64,000 nt of DNA from Paraspadella gotoi (lineage: Eukaryota; Chaetognatha). A program made the position numbers and the translations under genes. Location of the stretch: assembly GCA_051294375.1 (NCBI GenBank), contig CM119269.1, positions 3,432,187-3,496,186 on the forward strand, in the 5' to 3' direction. Under the pieces are notes generated by a model. That model did not search any database. It saw only the letters and a list, made by a program, of their open reading frames with translations, and had not been told where the DNA came from. Below, one piece after another: positions 1 to 12,408 of this stretch; positions within the stretch are counted from its first letter, which is position 1, and every line of letters begins with the position of its first letter.

Positions 1-111
1 AGCTTTTTACCCCCCCTGTTCACTTGGTCCCCTTAAACCGCGTTATTTTCGAGACGATTAAGAGCCACGATTTTTTTTTTTTCGACGCGATTATAAATAA
101 TAAACGAATAC

Positions 112-214
<103 letters not shown>

Positions 215-349
215 CCAAAAGTGGGCGTTCCCGTCCGCGCTTGATTCTCGACGCCTGGCTTGGCGCCAATCTTTGATCACATTTCCCGCGTAATCATATT
301 TATGCTTTTGAGAGTCACTTTATGGTTTCGGATGGCGCGACGCCAAAAA

Positions 350-515
350 ACTTTTGTCGCCGGCGCGTTGACGTCGTTGTCGTTGTCGTGATGGAATTGC
401 AATGGCGCCGAAGAAAACAACGTCGATGGCGAGGATCACGACGAGTGAAACGACGACGACGACGACGACGAGTGAAACGACGACGACGACGACGACGATG
501 GCGACGACGAAGGAG
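350..515. repeat. CGT/GAC-type trinucleotide tract
   Basis: Short CGT runs near 370-390 are followed by (GAC)n runs at about 451-466 and 478-500, separated by a GAGTGAAAC spacer that occurs twice. The 84-codon frame through it (322-576) is almost all Arg and Val and ends in random sequence, so I read it as a repeat rather than a protein. Confidence 0.85.
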
Positions 516-1373
516 ACTCAGTAAGACTTCAAATAAAATATTACAGAACCGAAAAAACCAAAGAAAAGGTTTGTGATTCCAAGTCTGACATGATCACTCA
601 GCTAAGATTAAACATTTAAAAACATAATTCCAATGTGTTGCGAAGCAGTGACTGTCTTTCACGTATATTTCCGGGTGATCACGTTTTACCATGGGTAACA
701 GTAATAACGTAACATGCACGAGGTTAGAATTCGATCTTTTATTCTTTATAAGATTTATGTGAAAACAAAAAGTAGCTGTCACGCAGACACGATGTTAAGC
801 GAAATTAACAAAATAGCAAATTTCAAATACCAAAATTCAAGCCGCATTGAATTTTGGTATTATAATTATAAACATAAAAGATCTTATGGAAACTAATTTT
901 CATACCAATTTTTAAATTTTTAACATTTTTTAAAAAGATAACCGTAATGGGTAAAACTAAAAAAAAAGATGGCGTTGTTGTTGTGTTTTGCTTTTTTTTA
1001 TTTTCTAGCCGCAAGTCAAGTGTAAAAACAATAAAAAACTAAACGAACGGACAAGTTTTACGCTACAGTGAATTCATCGGCCAACGCCACCATAATTGTC
1101 GCTGTTAATTTTAATTTCGCGTTTATGTTTTTAGTTCAAAACTAACGCTTCGCTTCTCTCGTACAAAAACCCAGTCCGGTTAAACATTAACTATTCATAA
1201 ATACAATTCATAAAATAATAAATAATATTTTTCAAGTGACGAATTGAGAAGGATATCATAGTTGAAGGATTTTAAACTTTCGAGTTGTATTTAATTTACG
1301 TCTCCTAAACTCAATAAAACGAGTTGTATTTGTCAGCGAATATATCTTGTTGTAATGAGCTATTAAATTCTTG

Positions 1374-1388
1374 CTCTCTCTCTCTCTT

Positions 1389-1431
<43 letters not shown>
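1374..1431. repeat. (CT)n microsatellite, interrupted
   Basis: CT dinucleotides with a few TTT interruptions. The plus-strand open frame here encodes only Ser-Leu from the array plus hydrophobic residues from AT-rich flank, with no recognisable domain. Confidence 0.95.
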
Positions 1432-1436
<5 letters not shown>

Positions 1437-1773
1437 CCTTATTCAGAACCGAATGATAATCATGTTGATCACATTTTACTTGTCAATATGTTTGTCTTCT
1501 TTTTTTCTGAATCCTTGTCACTTTTGCCAACGAGCTGACATCCTCCATTTCCTCTTTCTCATGGACTCAATTTCCGACGACAGAAGATGCAAAACTTTCG
1601 ATTTCCTGAGATTTTGAGAAACTGTCGTCGTTGTCGTTGTCGTCGTCGTTCTTTAGTTTTGCATTTAAATAAAACCATAGAAAGATCAAAATTTCGACAT
1701 TTTACTTCTCCAATGACATTTCTAATAATTTATGGGTAACGTTTTATTTTCCCCACATATTTTTTGTTTTCAA

Positions 1774-1840
1774 TGTTCGGGAATCGTACTCGAATCGCCT
1801 GATTCACGACGCGACTTTCTGCTCCGTGCGCCACGTCGCC
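1774..1840 (-). other. tRNA-like sequence, possible decayed tRNA-derived SINE
   Basis: Read on the minus strand, the segment begins GGCGACGTGGCGCACGG, like the acceptor strand and A box of a tRNA. Its 3' end holds AGTACGATTCC, which matches 9 of 11 positions of the internal B-box consensus GGTTCGATTCC at a tRNA-like spacing. The minus-strand translation contains GDVAHGAESRVVNQAIRVRF, reminiscent of peptides produced when tRNA-derived repeats are translated. The expected 3' acceptor strand complementary to GGCGACG is missing and the anticodon arm does not fold cleanly. It is therefore more likely a decayed tRNA gene or SINE head than a working tRNA. Confidence 0.3.
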
Positions 1841-2266
1841 AGTTGGACGCAATGTTTGTTCGATGTACATAAAGAAAAACCAGCGAATGATCAAATACCA
1901 GAGAAAGCTTTTGACCTGTGGGGCGCCAAACCATTTCTGAATAAGAACATCCATGAAAAAACATGTTTTCGTTTCATCGTTAGGATCTTTGACGAATTAT
2001 CATTTGTTATGTCTGTTGATGAAGGATGCCATACCTTTATATACCCGACCAAGAAATCTGGACAAATAATCAACGTCCACTTTTTCGTGTTTATCATCGG
2101 AGAGAAAAGAAGAGATGTACGCAGTCCGGTTTGCTGCCCTGTTTATGTTTTTTCCCCTGTTTATGTTCTTTTTATGTCCAGTTTATGTCGACCCCGAGTG
2201 TCACCCGATTCCCGCGCCAGGGGTCGTGATTTCGGAAAGATTTCCCGCTCGGAACGGGGAAGCTAA
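1826..2266 (+). other. open frame of 146 codons, probably not a gene
   Basis: The frame starts inside the tRNA-like segment and ends in a stretch containing several spaced GTTTATGT copies. Composition is mixed and no domain, signal peptide or repeat is visible. The opposite strand is equally open over part of it. I list it because it is one of the few long frames not built from a microsatellite, but I see no positive evidence that it is coding. Confidence 0.15.
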
Positions 2267-2744
2267 AAAAAATGCATATTAATCTAGTTGAATTTAGTAT
2301 GTTGACATTAAATAATAAAAATTTTAACAAAAGTTTGAGCTGAAGCTCGTGAAATTTTTACTTTTAATAAAAAATCTTTTTTCGAATTAGTCTTCAAATA
2401 TAACGTAAAAATAGAGACCCCCTGAGTTTGATGAACAACCTGAGAGATTGGCTGCGCTCATTGCGATGTCCCGAATCCGCCCTTCCTGGTTTTATTTTTT
2501 TCGTCTTCAAAATAAACATTCTTAACAAGGATTATCCAAAAGCATCTTCAATTTTCTTATTTTTATTTTCTTATTTTTCAAATAATAGATAAATGAGCTC
2601 AATTTGAAAAAAAAAAATTGGTCGAAAGTGACGTTACGTAATATGATAATCATATAATAATTTCTTAGCCGTTTTTGTTTGAATGAACTATGCCCTCATA
2701 CAACGTAAACAAAACATTAATCTCGGAATGTATTCTTTTAGTTT

Positions 2745-2750
<6 letters not shown>

Positions 2751-2812
<62 letters not shown>
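2751..2812. repeat. (GA)n microsatellite
   Basis: Pure GA dinucleotides. All three overlapping open frames here are poly Arg-Glu or Ser-Leu artefacts. Confidence 0.97.
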
Positions 2813-2816
<4 letters not shown>

Positions 2817-3486
2817 TCGCACAAACATATGCTTTGCCTCCTTTGGATTCGCATTTTCGCTTTAGATTTTCAAAGCAGGTGTTTTTCATTCTCGAATATT
2901 TTTTCTCCGATTTTTTCCGAATTTCCACGTTTGATTTTCCCCTTAAGTGCCTCCGAGGCATCGGATCCTTGAATTAAAAAAAAATCGGGGGGGGAAGAAA
3001 AAAAGGAAGTCATAAGTTCATGTTGAATTTCTTGCATAAATTCAAAACATCCCCGAGACCTTTTGAAGCGAAAGGCCTTTTTTTTCCCTAATGAAGTTCG
3101 AGCCTTTTTGGGGGAGTTGACGATTCCGAGCGAGTTTACGTTGGAGGTTGCTGGCTTCCATTGGAAGTTCCAAAGATCATTTTCGCAGCTTCGATGCTGC
3201 GTTTTTGCCTCAAACAAAAATAATTTGTCGTGAAATATTTTCGATATGAGTCAAGTCTCTTCGGACGATCTTCTTGTAAAAAAATACGGTTGTTATGAAT
3301 TTTTTAGTCAAAATTAAAACTTAATTTTTTAAAAAATATCAAATAAGATTTAACTTTTGATATTAAGATTTTTCTGTTTTTGTTCCTCTAGTAAAAAAAA
3401 AACTTTGTCATTTAAGGATCATTTATAATTGATCGAGAAAAAAATTATTAAGCTTAAAAAAGATTATTCTTTCACTATAAAAAACG

Positions 3487-3488
<2 letters not shown>

Positions 3489-3553
<65 letters not shown>
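3489..3553. repeat. (CT)n microsatellite with one interruption
   Basis: Two CT runs are separated by one CAT step near 3,522. The array lies about 400 bp upstream of the coding exon at 3,957. Confidence 0.96.
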
Positions 3554-3556
<3 letters not shown>

Positions 3557-3599
3557 TAATCTTGTTCGTGTTGCAAATTTTCCTTAACTAATTCGAAGG

Positions 3600-3956
3600 A
3601 GAAGTGGAAAAACTCGTCAGCTGATTGGACGGCGTCGAATGGGAGAAAGCCTTTCCCTTTTTACTTCTTGTTTTCCTCGTTTCTTTCTTTATTGCTTTCT
3701 TTCTCTCGGATCTTCTTTCTTTATTTTCAACCTTTTCTTCTTAATATCTTGACTCTTTCGTCAAATTATTCACCGAGTTATTTTTGCGCCTTTTTTTTAA
3801 ACCAAAACGAGATTGTTGTTTTCAAAATTTATTCGCATTCGTTATTCGAGAAGCGTCTCTCGCACTACCGAGAAAAGAAAATCCTTAAAAAAAATATGAA
3901 AATAAATAAAACAAAACTAATTCAAAAAATCAACTGAAACAAAAACAAAGACTCAA
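3600..3956 (+). promoter_or_regulatory. possible 5' region of the 3,957 exon with a CCAAT box
   Basis: An inverted CCAAT box (ATTGG at 3,624-3,628, in CTGATTGGACGG) lies 329-333 bp upstream of the ATG, followed by pyrimidine-rich and then AT-rich sequence. Promoter status is inferred from position and this single motif. No TATA box with a matching initiator stands out. Confidence 0.25.
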
Positions 3957-4438
3957 ATGTCCCTTCGATATTTCGACGAGGAGGCGATCGCCTCGATTAA
4001 AGCGAGAAACGAAAGATGGCGCCTTCAAACCACCGTCGACACTGGCGCCTTACGCGGCGCTGACCAGCGCCCGCCACTGGCGCCGCGAAGCCAACGGATC
4101 CTCGAGCGCCGATCGTCGTTGGCGCCGCTGCGAGGAGACGACGCCGGGAAACTGATTCCCGTGGCGCCGTTCGGAAGCGACGGCGCTTTATCTAAGCGCA
4201 ACGGAGGAAACGAAGGCGCCGAGGAGAAAAACAACAACAACAACATCGACGATAAAATAATGAAACGTCATATTAACCACTGTGACGTTGACGACGACGG
4301 CGATGACGACGATGACAGCGACGTCAACGTTAGACCCGAGACGCGATCGAGCGAAATTTCTCAGCTCGTGAGATGCGATTCCATCAGTTCGATTCTCTCA
4401 TTGGCCGCCGTCTATGACGAGGTTGAGAAAGAATCGAG
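3957..4438 (+). CDS. coding exon, probably the first coding exon of an unrecognised gene
   Basis: This exon encodes 160 complete codons and ends in a split Arg codon (AG, phase 2) at a good splice donor, TCGAG/GTAAAC, with GT at 4,439-4,440. An in-frame stop follows directly in the presumed intron. Coding support comes from CG-rich codon choice unlike the AT-rich flanks, mixed non-repeat residues, and GC content falling at the donor. Residues 1-25 (MSLRYFDEEAIASIKARNER...) look helical. Residues 30-75 are rich in Arg, Ala, Pro and Leu. Asn 92-96 form a short run and residues 111-122 are Asp-rich. The end (SISSILSLAAVYDE, about 142-155) could form an amphipathic helix. No signal peptide or membrane segment is visible. 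The start is the first ATG, in context CAAATGT, and an upstream acceptor giving a longer exon cannot be excluded. I do not recognise the family. Confidence 0.6.
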
Positions 4439-4455
4439 GTAAACAGTGTAATTAA

Positions 4456-4492
<37 letters not shown>

Positions 4493-4500
4493 GAGAGAGT
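4456..4500. repeat. (GA)n microsatellite in a presumed intron
   Basis: The GA array starts about 17 bp after the splice donor at 4,439, so it would lie at the start of the intron. Confidence 0.95.
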
Positions 4501-4783
4501 TTTCCATATAGTAAATTGTATAGAGAAAGTCAAGCTTTGACAATTTTTTATTCTGGCAATATTAAAAACGACGAACCACGGCGACGGCGACGGCGACTGA
4601 AACAAACAATGATGTGCCGATGTTAAAATCCGCTGAGTGTATGAATTATTGAGGTTGTAATCGGTATTTAATTATATGAAATTCTACTTGTTTCATTGAA
4701 ATATTCGGCATAATTTAACTTTTTATCAATTTTTTCCCCGAACCCTTTACCCATTTCTGCCTTCGTTTGTGCTTTTATTCGCA

Positions 4784-4798
4784 AAAAAAAGGTAAGTG
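4784..4798 (+). other. consensus 5' splice donor (AAAG/GTAAGTGA)
   Basis: GT at 4,792-4,793 lies in a near-perfect donor consensus. The sequence upstream is T- and A-rich with no obvious coding, so it may end a non-coding exon or be a chance match. The same AAAG/GTAAGTGA motif occurs at about 36,777. Confidence 0.3.
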
Positions 4799-5129
4799 AT
4801 TTTCACTTTTCTTAACCCTAGTAAACTTTTTAAGATTTCGTTGTTTTTTTTCAGTTCACCGAATTTATAGCCCGAGATATATCGAATTTTATAGCAATAA
4901 ATTTAATCGGGATTCTTATCGGTTATTCAGTTATTTCTGGCCTTAAATTATATATGCTTTATAACATCATATACCAAAATGACTTCTCTCGACCTTGACC
5001 TCGACTCGCTCCCTATTCTTCCTTTTATACTCGTACAATCGAAATGTCACTTTTTCACTCACCCCTTTCAATCCAAATACGGGGTATTATTTTTTTTCTA
5101 GTACTTCCCCCAATTCAACCAACTACTCC

Positions 5130-5320
5130 CTTCACTTTCTTCTTCCACCATCTCTCTCCCCCCTATCTCTCCCCCAATCTCCCCCATCTTCCCCCTCATT
5201 CCCCCCATCTCTCTCCCCCCCAAGCCCCAGTTTTCTACTTCCCCCCCTGACCTCCTTTTATCTCTCCTCTTCGCCTGGAAGGCGCTTTATCTCGAATGGC
5301 GCGGAAAGCGAAGCCCAAAA

Positions 5321-5355
<35 letters not shown>

Positions 5356-5360
5356 ATGTT
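5130..5360. repeat. C/T-rich low-complexity tract
   Basis: A long pyrimidine-only stretch with runs of C and CTCTCCCC, then a short (CT)n array near 5,322-5,354. Open frames are poly Pro/Ser/Leu and not credible as proteins. A similar tract lies at 6,070-6,180. Confidence 0.85.
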
Positions 5361-5439
5361 TTTTGGGGGAAAAATAAGAATTTATATCCACGAGAAGGAA
5401 GCGATTTATTAAAGCGGCCCCACCGCGAAATTTTCTCTT

Positions 5440-7370
5440 GATAAAAACGACTCGGTTTTGTTTTGGTAAAATATTTTTTTTGACTTTATCAAAAGATGAC
5501 TTCTATACATTTTTTAAAAAAAATTGTTAAAAATTCTTCATCTTAAAACGCTCAAATATTCATCTTTTATCGCCGTTAGCATATTAATCACGGTCTGCCA
5601 AAAGAAAAAAATTTGACAAATTGTAGCGATCATTTCGGAATACAAGTTGAAGTGTGTCATAAACCGGTTCCGTAACTACCGCTTTGATTAATTATAAAGT
5701 TCTCAAAGCATTTAAAGGCATAATGGAAAAGCGATTACGGTTTTCTTTTCGATAACTAATAAGTTAAGATTTTCTTTGAGAGTAAAAACTTGCTTTAAAA
5801 AGTCTGAGACTCAGAATTCAGGAATTCGGCGCATTTCACCCTCGTGTCTTTGTTATTAAATAAAAAAACATTCATTTTGTTTTAAAATTTTCTCGATTGT
5901 ATCCCAACCAGTGTTGACAAACTTTCTTACATGTAGTTTATCTAAATGACAGTATGTATAATGCATTGAGAATATCGGTTTTATTCTCTATCCTCATTTT
6001 TTTTTCTAAATGACGTCATTTCATTATTTTTTTCTTCATTCTCTGACCATTTCCTGTCTCAACCAATGCCGTCACCATTCCCCTCCCCTACTTCTCTTTC
6101 TCTATTTCCTTCTCTCCCCTCTATTCCCCCATACTCTCTTCCCCTCTCCCCCAACCCCCCCCCTTCCGATCTTCCCATTTCCACCGCGCAGCGCGAAGTC
6201 GATTATCTTTTCTTTCGAATAAGGATTCTTATCAAAAAAAGAAAAAAAAAAGAAAAGAAAAAAAAAGCTGTTAATCACTGTGCGGTCGCCTGGCATCAGC
6301 GGGAAGCCCCTTTAGCGGCCCTACCCCTCATCCACTCACCGCTGTCAATCAATTCCACCCGTCATTTTATATGTAATCAACTCCTCTACGTCGCGAAAGA
6401 TCTGTCTCATAAATTTGGGTCACCCTTCGCGCAAAATGGCTAAAGTTTCACCACCTTTGTAATTAGACTGTATGAAACTCGTCTCATTGACAAGCACCAC
6501 TAACTCCAAGATTTTATTCAATGGCGTTTTTGTCTTTTCCCCTTTTTCATTATTATTCTCCGACACCTTCTCTGACCACTTAACTCAATTTCACTATTAA
6601 TATTACCCACTAACCAGTACCCACAAGCATAGCTCCCCACAAAGGTACCTAACAGCTTCGTGCAACTCTATTTCTATATCACCCCAGTACCCCGTGTTTC
6701 GATCAAAGTAATCCGATCCGTTCTGCCCTTTATTTTTACTTTTCGAAATTAAAAGGCGAAATTCCCCGCTTTTTCTCGCCACAACGAGGGATAAATAAAA
6801 CTTACTTCTTAGCTTTTTAGCCCGAAGTAATAAATAAATCTATTTTAACATTCTTCGCAAATTCTAATCGTTTGAAAGGAAAAGGAAGGAGGGTTATACC
6901 CGTTTTCCTTCCCCTCACCCCTTCTCCCGAATTCACACAAAAGAAACATTATTTTTCTTTCGCGTTTTTCCTTAATTTTTAACGAGAAAACGAGAAAAGT
7001 TTTCTTTTTCCTTTTTTTTGTTTCCATTTCTAAACGATGAGATTAAGTTTGTTAGCTTTGATCTCCCTTTTTTTTTAACTGAAAATGTGGAGCATTTTTA
7101 AGTTTGAGAAATAATTGTCAAAGCGGACAAATCGAGAAAGGAGACCACCCTTGGTTGTGTTTGCCAAAACCTACGAGATAAGTTATCTCGTTACGTGACG
7201 TTGTTTGCGAAATAAGGGGCAACCCCTTGTAAGCAAGGTCACCCGTGAGGGGGGGACAGGAGGGTTAGAATGACCTCCGACAAACGGTGAATGATTGAGA
7301 GACTTTTTGTGAAGACTGTGAGAACGATACGCGGAGGCTGACAAGGTCCTACTAAATTACATACGTAAGA
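5440..7370. other. non-coding AT-rich stretch
   Basis: No credible exon is seen. It contains the pyrimidine tract at 6,070-6,180, A/G-rich runs near 6,235-6,268, and a perfect 19-nt palindrome at 7,173-7,191. A short hairpin follows near 7,216 (AAGGGG CAA CCCCTT). Confidence 0.6.
7173..7191. promoter_or_regulatory. perfect palindrome with GATA cores
   Basis: ACGAGATAAGTTATCTCGT has two 9-nt arms around a single G. Each arm carries a GATAA core, the binding motif of GATA-type zinc-finger proteins. Function is not shown by sequence alone. Confidence 0.35.
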
Positions 7371-7433
7371 GCTTGCTTGATTCGAAGGTTTCAAAGGTAA
7401 CCTTTGACAAATCCCGTCATATCGAGACAGTTT

Positions 7434-8640
<1,207 letters not shown>

Positions 8641-8688
8641 CTCTCTCTCTCGTCTCTCCGTCTCTCGTCATTCTCGTCTCTATCTCTC

Positions 8689-8742
<54 letters not shown>

Positions 8743-8749
8743 CTCTTCA
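8641..8749. repeat. CT-rich microsatellite, partly degenerate
   Basis: CTCT/CGTCTC steps give way to a purer (CT)n array from about 8,695, with a few TT interruptions. Confidence 0.92.
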
Positions 8750-9170
8750 TTCACACTTTGTAATGCGATTTTTCAACCAAAAAAAAGAAAAAATGTTTCA
8801 ACCAACTGTTTCTCTGTTTCAAATGTTTTAAAAAACTTTTACCGACTGAGCGGCATATCTCACTTCTGAGTCACGGTACAGCGAAGAAGGCATTTTACGA
8901 TTCTGCGGTTCGGATTCGCTAGGAAGAAGTTGGCTATTCTCGAAATTTGTTACTTCTGTGCTCTAAATGGAACTATCGATAATACCATTATGCGTTTACT
9001 CTAAAAACCTTATTTTAGATAATATATATATTATATTATATATAACGACACTTCGTATTCACTTTTCATACTAATAATTTACAAACTTCTTTTTTTTTCC
9101 AAAACGTCTTTTCCAGTTAATTTCAAGATTTGTTAAAAAAAATAAAACAGAAAAAAAAACGAAAGAAAGT

Positions 9171-9540
9171 TCAAACGTGGGTCAAAACTGAGAAAGCGGC
9201 TGGAGGTGAGGACCGATGGAGGACGGGGTTGAGGACGGGGCGAGGACAGGGTAAGGGCTTGTTGTTGAAGGGGTCGGGATTTTTAAACTGATTGTTGACA
9301 GAGATACCGGAGTAAGGCTGGGCTGAGGTCCCATTCAAAAAAGCAAGACGACGGGATAAGAACGGGATTTGGTTCATGTTGAGAGTTGAGACGGGCTGAG
9401 GTCGGAGCGAGTCTGAGGTGAGCTTGAAGACGTGACCATTGGGTCGGAGTGGGGACAGAGTGTAAACTATGAAGGGTCGGAGTGGGGTCGGAGTGGGATT
9501 GGAGTGGGATCGAATGAGGCCGGAGAGGAGTACCATTTAG
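9171..9540. repeat. degenerate G-rich minisatellite
   Basis: Related G-rich units (GGTCGGAGTGGG, GGACGGGG, GAGACGGGCTGAGG) recur at irregular 10-20 bp spacing, clearest at 9,438-9,515. The minus-strand open frame (121 codons) is low complexity (NPTPTPLRP-like) and follows from the repeat. Several runs of three or more G could support G-quadruplex folding. Confidence 0.6.
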
Positions 9541-9698
9541 CGATGTATAATATTTTTTTTCTCTCGTTTTCTTTTCTGATCTTCAAGAACAGGTGTAAGG
9601 CATCTGTTGTTCCGCAATATCTAGGTCCGAAAAATTCTTTTTTTTTGTTTTAATTGATCACATTCGTTTTTCACGAAATGAGAGAGGCAGAGTAATGG

Positions 9699-9702
<4 letters not shown>

Positions 9703-9745
<43 letters not shown>
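9703..9745. repeat. (GA)n microsatellite
   Basis: Short, nearly pure GA array. Confidence 0.93.
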
Positions 9746-9747
<2 letters not shown>

Positions 9748-9828
9748 GTATAAAAATTCTCCGTTTTTACTCCTTAACGTTTTTACGATTAAGTAATCGG
9801 ATTTTCGTTATGAAAAAAACATTGCTGA

Positions 9829-9905
9829 TGACGACGACGACGACGACGATGATGATGATGATGATAATTAAGATAATGATGATGATGATGATGATGATGA
9901 TTAAG
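9829..9905. repeat. GAC/GAT trinucleotide array
   Basis: (GAC)n passes into (GAT)n with two TTAAGATAA interruptions. Met/Thr or Ile/Val frames across it are artefacts. Confidence 0.93.
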
Positions 9906-10098
9906 ATAATTCTTTTTGACTCAATAAATTTAGTCGCTAGATTTTGTCTTATGGCGATGAACGTCAAGACGAAAATCTCAATTTTCTGTTTAAAAAAAAA
10001 TTATTTATTTTTTTCTTCCTTGAAAATTATTAACCACGAAAAGTAAACTTAGGGTATAATTACAACTCGCAACGCGCGCCGCTGTGTCAGGTTATATT

Positions 10099-10099
<1 letters not shown>

Positions 10100-10151
<52 letters not shown>

Positions 10152-10335
10152 TCTCTCTTCTCTCTCTCTCTCTCTCTCTCTCTCCTTCGATATTTCTCTT
10201 TAGTACAAATCCGCTTCCCTTTAAAGAAAAGAGAACAAAATGAAGTTTCTATGAAAGTTTACTTATACTCGTAACTCAGTTGGCGTACGACTTCAAAGGA
10301 GAACTCTTCTTCTCTCTCTTTCTCTCGTCTCTTCT

Positions 10336-10391
<56 letters not shown>

Positions 10392-10395
10392 TTTT
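10100..10395. repeat. pair of (CT)n microsatellites
   Basis: CT arrays at about 10,100-10,184 and 10,306-10,395, separated by about 120 bp of unique sequence. Confidence 0.92.
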
Positions 10396-10436
10396 CTCTT
10401 CTTGTTTTTTTTTTCGTAAGAGAATGTCATCTCCCA

Positions 10437-10680
10437 AATCTCCGCCCCGCGGGGCGGCACTAGGGGCGGCCCAGGGGGCAGACTATTCAGGGGGAACAGC
10501 AAAATGGTCATTGAGGGGCGCCCCCTCTGGATGCCTCAGGTGGCCGCCCAGGGGGTTCCCCCTGGGGCCAACATTGGGGGGTCTATTTAGGGGCGCCCCT
10601 AATGCTAGCCCCCTGGGCCACAAAAAGTCTGCCCTGGGGGTAACCCTTGGGGACAAAAAACTGCTCCCCCAGGGGAGAGG
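10437..10680. repeat. GC-rich island of short self-complementary motifs
   Basis: This 240-bp island is dense in GGGGCGCCCC-, CCCCAGGGG- and CCCCTGGGG-like palindromes, sharply different from AT-rich flanks. It is open on the plus strand (Gly/Ala/Pro-rich), but the repeated motif explains the composition. A related island lies at 12,478-12,690. Confidence 0.7.
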
Positions 10681-10689
10681 TTAAAGAGA

Positions 10690-11800
10690 GAGCAAAGTTT
10701 AATGAGAAATATACTTTCTATGTTATTATATCTGAAAAATGATTTCTCCCTGTTGTTACTCTCTCTTTCTCTCCTCTCTTTTTTTTGTTCTCTCTTCTCT
10801 TTTCTCTTTCTCTCTTTCTCATCATCTCTCTTTCTTTTTTTTCTCGATCTCTTTTTTTCTCTCTCGCTCTTTCAGACTTGTTTTATATAACTGAATTACA
10901 ATATATATTTTTTAAAAATTATTGTTAACACATTTTTCTATTTTTATCTAAAAATTATAATATTTGTATTTTTTAACCAATTATTTTATTCAGTTAAAAG
11001 TTATAGAAACAAGTTTTAACAAACAATGTAGGACGTAGCCACAAAATTTAATCAGTCATTGTCTTTTTTTTTTTGTCTTTTTTGTCTTTTTTTAATTTTT
11101 TTTTCTTCTTTTTTGTGGATGGATATACTGATAGACTGATAGAGAAAGGCATAATTTAAAAAAAAATATTCATAATGTGATGTTCTTTAAAGAAATTAAA
11201 TAAATCACCAATAACAAATATATGCAGTGACTAACAACCTCCTTAGTGAATTATGGAGTCCCCCCAAAAAAAATAAAAACTATTCATCAACATTAAACGA
11301 TTTACATCGGTAAAATAATTTTTTTTTATTTAGATTTGTAATTATAATCGTCAGTTTGTAAGATTGCTTAAGTATGAACTCACGTGTTAAGTAGAGGCTG
11401 ACATTTGGAGAGAGAGAGTGAGCAAAACTTATATCAGCTCAATACATACTTTTTCTACCACACACAAAATTTTTATCCAATCATCTATTTAATCAGTAGA
11501 GTTTAATGTAATTGCGGACAGACTTAAAAACTGATATTAATTAATTATCAAATAAATATTTTTAATTAATTATTTTTTATAAGTTTATTAAAAAATTAAA
11601 ACCATCCTACTCTTTATTCTATTATTTAAAATTTTATAGATGATTAAGATAAATTTTTGTGTGTGGGTAGAAATTGTGCAACTGATAGTGAGTTTTATAG
11701 AAAAAACAAAAGTTCTTTTACTTGAACATTATAAACATTTTTTTGCACTCTTTTTTTCTCTCTTTCTTTTTTGATTTTTATTGGTAAAATTATTAATTAG
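10690..11800. other. AT-rich non-coding tract between the two GC islands
   Basis: Very AT-rich, with CT-rich patches near 10,755-10,875 and T-rich runs near 11,058-11,112. No exon, RNA gene or transposon end was recognised. Confidence 0.6.
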
Positions 11801-11804
11801 TATT

Positions 11805-12305
11805 TTTAAGTTGATGTTGACCAAATTATTTAATTTGACCAAATTATCAGTTTGTCCAAATTATCTAAGTTGACCAAATTATGCAAGTTGACCAATTATG
11901 ACTGTTTGACTAAATTAAGCAAATAACCAAATTATACCAGTTGACCAATTTATGCCAGTTGACAAATTATGCAATTGACCATATTATGCAAGTTGACAAA
12001 TTATGCGAGTTGATTTAATTATCAAATTATAATTATGAAAGTTTCAAAAATAAACAGTTTAACCAAATTATGAAGTTTACAAATACTTAAGTACCAATTA
12101 TAAAAGTTAGCAAATTATGATGTTAACCAATGAAGCAGAGTTAACTACATTTTAAAAAAATACCAAATTAGAAATTTACCAGATTAATAAAAGTTTACCA
12201 AATTTTAAAAGTTGATTAATTATATCAGTTTACTATTTTATGTCAGTTGACAAATTATGTTATTTGACTAATTATGCAAGGTATACCAAATTATGCAAGT
12301 TGGTA
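11805..12305. repeat. degenerate minisatellite, unit about 18-20 bp
   Basis: Some 25 diverged units resembling GTTGACCAAATTATGCAA follow one another, clearest at 11,850-12,010. Units vary by substitutions and small indels, indicating an old array. It ends just before a short direct repeat of ATTGGTTCA near 12,305-12,326. Confidence 0.85.
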
Positions 12306-12408
12306 TTGGTTCACGCTATTGGTTCATTGATTGATTTAATTAAAGAGAAAAAATATTATTTTTATTTCTTATATTTTATTGTTAATGAAAGATGAAATGA
12401 AATAGATA

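Noticed and set aside
9171-9536. 121-codon minus-strand frame
   Set aside because: It is the complement of the G-rich minisatellite, with Thr-Pro-Leu-Arg-Pro residues produced by the repeat.
10280-10684. 134-codon frame with Gly/Ala/Pro repeats, like a structural protein
   Set aside because: It joins a CT array to the GC-palindrome island, both of which explain the composition; the related island at 12,478 shares no frame.
11805-12305. CRISPR-like array
   Set aside because: Units are adjacent and diverged with no constant repeat alternating with unique spacers, and the sequence is eukaryotic in character.
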